From Zoroaster sp. YZ-2022 (Eukaryota > Echinodermata > Asteroidea > Forcipulatida > Zoroasteridae): a stretch of DNA of 64,000 bases. The notes beneath the pieces are model-generated. The model did not search any database. It saw only the letters and a list, made by a program, of their open reading frames with translations, and was not told the origin of the DNA. The position numbers were made by a program, and so were the translations under genes. How positions within the stretch are numbered: position 1 is the first letter of the stretch; each line of letters begins with the position of its first letter. The stretch spans positions 2,877,071-2,941,070 of the forward strand of contig JAQQFT010000023.1 of NCBI GenBank assembly GCA_029582265.1, read 5' to 3'. Shown here piece after piece: positions 56,531 to 64,000 of the stretch.

Positions 56531-57904
56531 TAAAAAATTGGGAATGCTGTCAAAAAAAATTATATATGCATTTTTACCAGTTGGGCAGTTTCAGCAAAAA
56601 GCAATCGTTTTTTTTTTGTATGTCATGGAAAAAAATTAAAAATTACAAAATTTTTCAGAACAATAACTTGAGCAAAAACATCAACTTTTTAATTTGTTTT
56701 TTTGTTTTCCAAAGAATACAGAATACTGAATACAGAAACTGTTTTAGGGTAATTGGGACCTTCATCAACTTCCCTCAAGTTAGCTTTTGGGAAAAAATTG
56801 GTAATTTTTAACAATGGATATGAAAATTTTATATACTGTTTTTTGTTGTCTTTAACAGGGTATCTCGGGAATCAGCAGGATATTGTCTTAAAAATCATCA
56901 TAAAATAGGATGTGCAGTGTCCCTCGTAGCGCTCATCATATATCGTAACATACTTTTGGGTCAAGTAAGTCAAAAACACCCCTTTTTATTATATCCATAG
57001 TAACCTGAAAAAAAAATCTTCAAATCAGTTAACACCAGAATGTAATAGCCAAACCTAACAGGCACCCCCCAAATAAGAAGAACAAAAATAAATAAAAAAA
57101 ATTAAAAAATGGTTTCTATAAAAAAACATTATGGCCTCATCTTAGGGGAAACATAATGTTATTATCCCTTTAAATCCTGTTATTAAAGTTTTATTGTTTG
57201 GTGTTTATAATAAAAAAACACTGTCCGGTTTTTATTTGAGTCCTGGGCGTTTAGTCCCAAATCCTTAAAAACAACCCAAGTCCCAAATCACAGAAAGTTG
57301 TGCCTGGTCATTGTTACGTTGCCCCAGTCCCAAATCGGTCATAAACTATGAATCAAGGCAGGGGTCTTAGTAACAATCTGTGCACGTCTCCCTTTTAAAA
57401 AACTTTTTTTTTAAAATTTTTGACGTCCCTGTCACGGAAATTGCCAAAACGTCCCCAGCGATTGTGCTCAATTTTCCTTTTCCCCCTGGGTCTCACCCGT
57501 TTTCGGGGCCGGCACAGGACTGGCTCTGGAAAGGCTGCATCGCGGCCGCCCTGATCCCTTCTTACCCTCGCTTCCATGGCTGGGGGCCGTAGGGCCCTAA
57601 CATGTATCTTCATTTTTTGAGGGATTCAATGCCAATGTATCCCCTTTTTGATCAAAAGGGGTCAATTGCGGGGGTGGGGTAAGGCCCCTGTTTTATAAAA
57701 AGTTAAAGGGGGATAACGTCAAGCAAAAAAATTCGGTAGAATTGAATGCAAAAAACTGCGCTTCAATCGGGACATACATTCCCCAAAATGAATTTTCCCC
57801 AAAAAAAAAAAAAAAAGAAAAGGTCATCGTCACCGTACTGGTTTGAATGACCCATGACCGAAACCGGAGATTTTTTTTTGGCGTACAGTTACTATAATGG
57901 GTTT

Positions 57905-59990
57905 TTTTCTTTAATGCTTTTCTGTATTAATGTCTTTGTCTTTCTAAATTTTTCCAATTTAAAGTCTTTTCTTACTAATTTCCTTACTTTTTAATGTCTT
58001 TTTTCTTTCTAATGCCTTACTATATTTAAAGTCTTTGTCTTACTAATGCCCTTTTCTATATTAATGTCTTTGTCTTATAATGTTTTCCATATTAATGCTT
58101 TGTTTACTTTAAGCCCTTTCTATATTAATGTCTTTGTCTTTCTAATGCCTTTTCCCATATTAATGTCTTTGTCTTACTAATGTCTTACTATATTAATGTC
58201 TTTGTCTTACTAATGCTTTAATATATTAATGTCTTTGTCTTTCTAATGCCTTAAATTTTTAATGTCTTTGTCTTTCTAATCCCAAATATATTAATATCTT
58301 TGTCTTTTCTAATGCCTTACTATATTAATGTCTTTTTTCTTACTAATGCTTTTCTATGTTAATGCCTTTGTCTTCTAATGTCTTACTATATTAATGTCTT
58401 TGTCTTACTAATGTCTTAATATATTAAAATTGGGTTTTTTCTTCAATGTCTTACTATATTAATGTCTTTGTCTTTTTAATGCCTTACCTTTTTAATGTCT
58501 TTGTCTTACTAATTCCCTTTCTGTAAATAACTTTTTTCAATGTCTTACTATATTAATGTCTTTGTCTTACTAATTCCTTTTCTGTTTTTCTTTTCTTACT
58601 AATGCCCCCTTTCTATATTAATGTCTTTTTTCTTACTAATGCATTACTCTATTAATGTCTTTTTTTACTAATGTCTTATATATTAATTCCTTTTTCTTAC
58701 TAATGCCCTTTCTATATTAATTTTTTGTCTTTTTTAATGCCTTTTCTATATTAATATCTTTGTCTTACTAATTCTTTTATTAATGTCTTTTTCTTACCAA
58801 TCCCTTTCCATTTTTTAATGTTTTTTGTTATTTAAAGCCCTTAATTTGTCTTTTCTTTTTGCCTTACTATATTAATATCTTTGTTACTAATTTTACTATA
58901 TTAATGTCTTTTTTTACTAATCCCTTTTATATTAAGTTTTTCTTTTCTAATGCCTTACTATATTAATGTCTTTGTCTTACTAATGTCTTACTATATTAAT
59001 GTCTTTTTTCTTACTAATGCCTTACTATATTAATGTCTTTGTCTTTTAATGTCTTAAAATATTAATGTCTTTTTCTTTTCTAATGCCTTACTATAATTTA
59101 AAGTCTTTGTCTTTCAATGTTTACTTTTTTGTCTTTTTTCTTACTAATGCCTTTTTCTATATTAATTTATTTGTCTTACTAATGCCTTACTATATTAATG
59201 TTTTTTTGTCTTACTAATGTCTTAATATATTAATGTTTTTTCTTTCTAATGCCCCTTTCTTTTTAATGATTTGTCTTATTTAAAGCCTTACTTTTTAATT
59301 TTTGTCTTTCTAATGCCTTACTATATTAATGTCTTTGTCTTAAATGCCTTGCCATGTTAATGTCTTTGTCTTACTAATCCCTTACTTTTTAAATGTCTTT
59401 GTCTTAAAATGCCTTACTATATTAATGTCTTTGTCTTACAATGTCTTACTATATTAATGTCTTTGTCTTATAATGTCTTACTATATTAATGTTTTTGTCT
59501 TACTAATCCTTACTATATTAATGTCTTTGTCTTACTAATGCCTTACTATATTAAGTCTTTGTTTTACAATTCTTCATTTTTGTCTTTGTCTTACTTTTTT
59601 AATTCTTTGTCTTAAAATCCTTACTATATAAATGTCTTTTCTTACTAATGTTTTACTTAAAAAATGTCTTTGTTTACTAATGCCTTACTACATTAATGTC
59701 TTTGTCTTACTAATGTCTTACTATATTTGTCTTTTTTTCAATTTCTTACTATATTAATGTTTTTGTCTTATAATGCCTTTTTATTAATGTCTTTGTCTTC
59801 TTTGTCTTACTCTATTAATGTCTTTGTCTTACTAATTTATATAAAATGTCTTTTTTTTACTAATGTCTTATATTTAATGTCTTTGTCTTACTAATCCTTA
59901 CTATATTAATGTCTTTGTCTTACTAATTCCTTACTTATTATATTTTTGTTTTTAATGTCTACTATTTTAAAGTTTTTTTCTTACTATTTG
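57905..59990. repeat. ~33-bp satellite array, >2 kb
   Basis: The best-preserved unit is TTACTATATTAATGTC followed by TTTGTCTTACTAATGCC (33 bp), repeated at least 50 times. Units alternate GCC and GTC before TTACTATATT. Many units read TCTTTTTTCTTAC in place of TCTTTGTCTTAC, or CCCTTTCTA in place of GCCTTACTA, which looks like homopolymer smoothing. Non-coding. Confidence 0.95.
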
Positions 59991-60697
59991 ATGTTTTCAT
60001 TGAGGGGAATTAAATTTTTGACATCAGTAGGGGAAGCAGTTCAAAATTCTGTTACGAGTTTGCAAAAAAAACCCCAAACACAGATCATACAATCAAATAA
60101 AATTTTAAAAAATAAATGTACACTGTTAAAAATGGTTGTTCATTTACAGTGGTTTTTTTTGTCAATTGGCATTATTAATACGGAGACTTGTTTATTATAC
60201 AGCAGATTCTTTGTTATACAAAGAATTTTCTTTTGTGCATCAACACAGACGTTTTTAAACTTATAATAGGACACAACTATTTAAAAAAAAAATTGTATAT
60301 TCACGGGAAAAAACAGCAATTTTGTTAAATTTTTATATTCTTTTCAACATAAAACTACGGGAACTCACATTATAGGAAACCTTTTGTGTTTTTCTTCTGT
60401 TTTATAAATATCCTTTTTTTGGAATAACATTTGTTTTATTTTTTTGTCGGGTTTTCCCCACTTGCCGTCGTGGTTATTATCCTGGCTGTTGACTATACCA
60501 ACTATTGAATACAATTAGTAAAACATTCCGGTGATTGCTTTTTTATGGTCCAGAACAAAAAAATATTAACATTAAACTAGATATCCCCCTATATAAACAA
60601 AGGGACTTCAATACATTGATAGCATTATTTATATATTTTTATCCGAATTTTTCTTTTACTTTCCGTTTATATAATATTTTTTGGGCAGTTTTTCACA

Positions 60698-60700
<3 letters not shown>
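59991..60700. other. No gene seen
   Basis: AT-rich, low-quality spacer. The frame at 59946-60266 begins in the satellite and has no motif. Confidence 0.4.
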
Positions 60701-61026
<326 letters not shown>

Positions 61027-61039
61027 TGTAGGGGTACCT

Positions 61040-62740
61040 CAAAGAATAGAGATGGCCTTGACAACGATATCCGATCAACTCTGAGGTTGAGGAACCCCTG
61101 CTAGATTGGAACCTTCCCGGGAACGGGACGCCATCGTGAACCCGAAACTACAACCTTGTATCAAACGGGCGACAAAGGGTTCTGTTGTGGGAACAGAATG
61201 ATTACACAGCCGAGGCCCTCAGACAACAATAACCGTCACTATACAGAAGTGATACGACCCTACCCTTTCCCTTTCCCAAAAGAAATATCTGACATCCTCG
61301 TCAAAATTCATAATTTAACGGTATTAAAAAGGATCCTCGTACCCCCCGTTCTATCTACCCAAAATACAAAGGTAGGTCCCCGGGCCCCCATTTCTGGGTA
61401 ATTGGCCCAACAGAACATCCTGGTTCGTTGACAGCCCCTAACCCCTCTGGTCTCTCAATCCTTCATTCTGGGACACTACGGACTTCCTCCGTAAACTAAT
61501 ATTAAACATAAAATACCCAATTCTCCCCTCCTTGTCATTTGGATTTTTTCCCCCTTTATATACAAACTCCCCATGGCAAAACAAAAGTGCATGTAATGCT
61601 CCATCCAACACCCAAACCCAAAACCTTCAGTAGACAACTCACGATTTACCCACATTTTGACCAAAAAATTTTCCTTTTCGACAGAAACTTTCTCCAGGTT
61701 CAAGGTACAGCGATGGGCACTAAGATGGCACCGTCATACGCTAATCTGTTTATTCTGACCTTGAAGACTTGCATCTTCTCCCCCCCACCGCCCACTATAT
61801 TGTGAGTTTATTGACATATATTCTGCATTTGGTGTGGTGGCCAAGTACTGGGGTGTTCATAAACACATTTTCATTCCCCCACCATAAATTTCCTGCTAAC
61901 TACCTACCAATAGCGTGAACTTCCGACTCCCATCAACAAATCCCCATGGCATCTGACGATGTTTTTGAAAACCCACTGCCTTCAATACCTCCTTTCTGAC
62001 AGCTCCCACCCCAAGCCCCAAAGGGGCCCCGCCTACAGTCAAGCGCTCCGTATAAGACATCTTTTCCCCCGATACCTTAAAAACGTCGTCTGAACAGGCA
62101 ACCCCTTTACCCCGGGGTAATGAAACGCGGGGCCCAACTAATCAACCCCCCTCTGTCCCCTGCCCCTCTTTCACCCGGGGTAACGAAAACCCTTCCACCC
62201 TTGCTCGACTTATCACCCCAGTTCCCAGACTTTCATCTATCGTAAATGATAACATATTTTTACCCCTCCGACAGGTTGCTCAGCCATCCCTGAGCCCCTT
62301 TGATTCTCGTCGCCCCGAAACCCCCGGTGATATATTGGTTGGCCCTCGTCACTGATCAGAACCACAGGTGCTAAAATTAACCCTCGAGATGAAAAACCTG
62401 TTTTACCCAAATCTGCTCAGGGTGAAAAGCCACAGTACTGGTCCCCCACACAATCGAACTAAATCCCAGTGTGACACCCAATATTATATGTAATCTCATG
62501 TAAAAGATGTGGTATACAATTGGGAGAAAAAAGCCCTTTTTCCCTTTTTAACCATGTTTCCTCTGTGAAAACAAAACCCTACCCCGGGCTATCCATTTTA
62601 ACAGCCCTAATCAAGCAAATGTTGTCATTGTAATTAAGCCTGCTGAAATAACATCGCAAACAAGTCACACGGGACATCAACTGAAAACACTGCAACCCTA
62701 TGGCCTCAAATAACCCGGTATCAAAAAACAGTTCCCTTTT
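61040..62740 (+). pseudogene. Degenerate Penelope-like retroelement (RT plus GIY-YIG remnant)
   Basis: The frames carry Penelope-type RT text in order: a DKGS-like start near 61170 and a YLPKI-like block degraded near 61350. TSWFVDSPL lies near 61415-61440. DTTDFLRKL at 61472-61498 and SLYTN-like LYTNSPW near 61556 come before QGTAMGTKMAPSYANLF (61701-61751). An FIDIYSAFG stretch at 61807-61833 stands where FIDD-I is expected, so the catalytic Asp pair is broken. Downstream, KRCGIQLGEK near 62500-62530 fits a decayed GIY-YIG nuclease core (usual Q-Y-V-G-E-T). Penelope-like elements encode RT fused to GIY-YIG endonuclease. Stops and shifts are dense, partly from poor sequence quality. Confidence 0.75.
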
Positions 62741-63229
62741 ACCTTTTCCAGGCGTTTAACCTTTCATTTTTCAATTTTTTTCCTTTGTTTTTTTTTCAAT
62801 TTGTTTTAACCTGTTTTTTGGTTTTTGTCCAAACCTGTTCTATTTCCAGGTATTTGCTTTAACCTGTTCTTTATCTTATCTTGTATACTTTACTTTTTTT
62901 CAAACTGTATCTCATAGAACTAAATTGAGCTATTTCCCCACATCAACTCTCAATTTTAAGCTAAACCCCCCCTGTTTTGTTGTCGTACCCCTTTTGTGTA
63001 TTGTCTATGTTTTCCATTATACAAGTTACCTCTACCACATGTATTGTGGGCTCAATAATCCTCTTTTCAAAACTTCCCCCAAAAGCTCCCAAATCTATTT
63101 TTTGTTGGCCCAATAACCCCTTTTTTTCTATCCCCCTATTGGCTTTTCAGACTGATGTTATCTTTAATTGGCCCTTTTTTTCCCCTTTTTTGGACCCCCC
63201 CAGCCCTTTTTTTTCCCCTATAAATGGAG
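62741..63229. other. Pyrimidine-rich spacer, probable Penelope-like 3' region
   Basis: Long T and C runs with AACCTGTTCT and CCTGTTTTTGG repeats. No coding signal. Position between the GIY-YIG remnant and the terminal motif suggests 3' UTR. Confidence 0.4.
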
Positions 63230-63301
63230 GGTTTTATGTTATACTTTGTCAAACCTCTGATAAAGGCCCGGTTTGGGACAAAGCTAAAACCACCCGATTT
63301 A

Positions 63302-63304
<3 letters not shown>
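63230..63304 (+). repeat. Probable terminal repeat of the Penelope-like element
   Basis: CAAACCTCTGATAAAGGCCC, GGTTTGGGACAAAGCTAAAA, then the AT microsatellite. The CTGATGAAGGCC...GAAAGCT(C)-AAA pattern is familiar from Penelope-type and other invertebrate retroelement ends. It directly abuts (AT)n at 63304-63338. Confidence 0.5.

Positions 63305-63338
<34 letters not shown>
63304..63338. repeat. (AT)n microsatellite
   Basis: Thirty-five bases of alternating TA. Confidence 0.95.
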
Positions 63339-63339
<1 letters not shown>

Positions 63340-63342
<3 letters not shown>

Positions 63343-64000
63343 CAGTGCGTATCAAAAAGGTAACCCGAATTCAGGGCGTTAATATCCCAAGGGTTATTTA
63401 GTTTGAAATTTACATGTAGTGTCCCAAAAAAGGAACTCCTCAGCTTTCCATTGATCCCTTTTATTGCCCCATTGGTCACATGGGGGTACATTGTTAGAAA
63501 TGGAAAATTTCAAATCGCATTTTTGCAATTTTGGGAAAATATTCACAGTCTGAAATGGACGCATCCGCTGCTGATGATTATGAAAAGTTTTTTAAGCTGG
63601 TCGAAATCGTCTGTTGACATCCTTTTCTTCAAGTTGGGTTGAAGGACCTGGGTTTGGGACAGGTTTTGGGAAAAAGTTTAAATAAGACGAACAGCGATTT
63701 TTCGTGATTACAACCCAAAACTCACAGTTTGCAGAAAACTCGCGATGTTTTGGGGAACTTTTTCCCAGAACGGGCCCCCCACGCAAAACCATTGGGGAAT
63801 GGAAAATATCAAGGTTGGCACTGCCTCCCGCAACGGGGGAAATTTGGCAGGGGGCACCGGCGATCAGAGGAACATTGCAGCAGTAAGGCAGAAAATTTGG
63901 ACACCCGGGACACCAGCGAAAGGGCAAAAGGGGTGGTTGCCTTCGGCGACTTCAACAGAATCACAAATTGGGACCTCCCCCAGCACCCATATCGTTAAAT
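63340..64000. other. No confident gene; GDFN-like phrase at 63937-63960
   Basis: The plus frame 63729-63998 contains VVAFGDFNRITNWDLP, which recalls the GDFN motif of EEP endonucleases, but upstream text shows none of the other expected motifs and local sequence quality is poor. Opposite-strand frames overlap it. Confidence 0.25.

Noticed and set aside
57380..57613. GC-rich frames on both strands
   Set aside because: Local G/C homopolymer inflation in the low-quality part; no motif.
63729..63998. EEP endonuclease suggested by GDFNRITNWD
   Set aside because: A single short motif in low-quality sequence at the window edge, without the other endonuclease blocks.

Overview
The window is non-coding-dominated eukaryotic nuclear DNA from an animal. 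It is AT-rich, has no operon-like ORF packing, and is full of decayed transposable elements, tandem arrays and microsatellites, with a 500-base run of N (a scaffold gap) at 26827-27326. The element mix (Tx1/L1-like LINE, restriction-like-endonuclease LINE, Penelope-like element, Tc1 transposase fragment, tRNA-headed SINEs) fits a marine invertebrate. Echinoderm or hemichordate is my guess, but the sequence alone does not fix the phylum. No complete host gene can be called. The best host-gene traces are a signal-peptide first exon with a phase-1 donor (28172-28262) and a possible GAIN-like exon (about 45330-45700).

Layout. 1-1432: end of a mobile element with a central array of ~150-bp units. 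1500-3550: diverged direct duplication. 5410-5990: tRNA-headed SINE with a doubled head. 9366-17290: nested retrotransposon block, made of a restriction-like-endonuclease LINE tail, a 700-bp (AAT/AAC)n tract, a degenerate Tx1-like LINE (ORF1, then ORF2 with endonuclease, RT and zinc knuckle), and a second copy of the same LINE tail. 18569-18739: small TIR element. 20012-21845: another copy of the hairpin-ended element, carrying a ~730-bp tandem duplication. 24311-26520: tandem tRNA-headed repeats next to a 1.5-kb foldback that encloses a Tc1 transposase fragment. 28308-30886: near-complete hairpin-ended element with nine ~145-bp units, opposite in orientation to the one at 1-1432. 35287-36812: ~100-bp AACGTT-rich satellite interrupted by a TIR element. 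36830-37555: decayed coding remnant. 41040-41400 and 44105-44718: more copies of the hairpin-ended family. 46036-51604: 5.57-kb segment bounded by inverted repeats and by TTAA on both sides, piggyBac-like in its ends. 57905-59990: ~33-bp satellite. 61040-63304: degenerate Penelope-like element.

The dominant theme is one dispersed family with a TAGGTGTTCG hairpin terminus and a CCGGAAGT-bearing tandem core, present in at least six places. It looks like a non-autonomous element (Helentron-like or foldback). From about 55.8 kb to the end the sequence shows systematic smoothing of single bases into neighbouring homopolymers. Comparison with the cleaner SINE copy at 5.4-6.0 kb suggests consensus error rather than biology, so nothing there should be read at single-base level.
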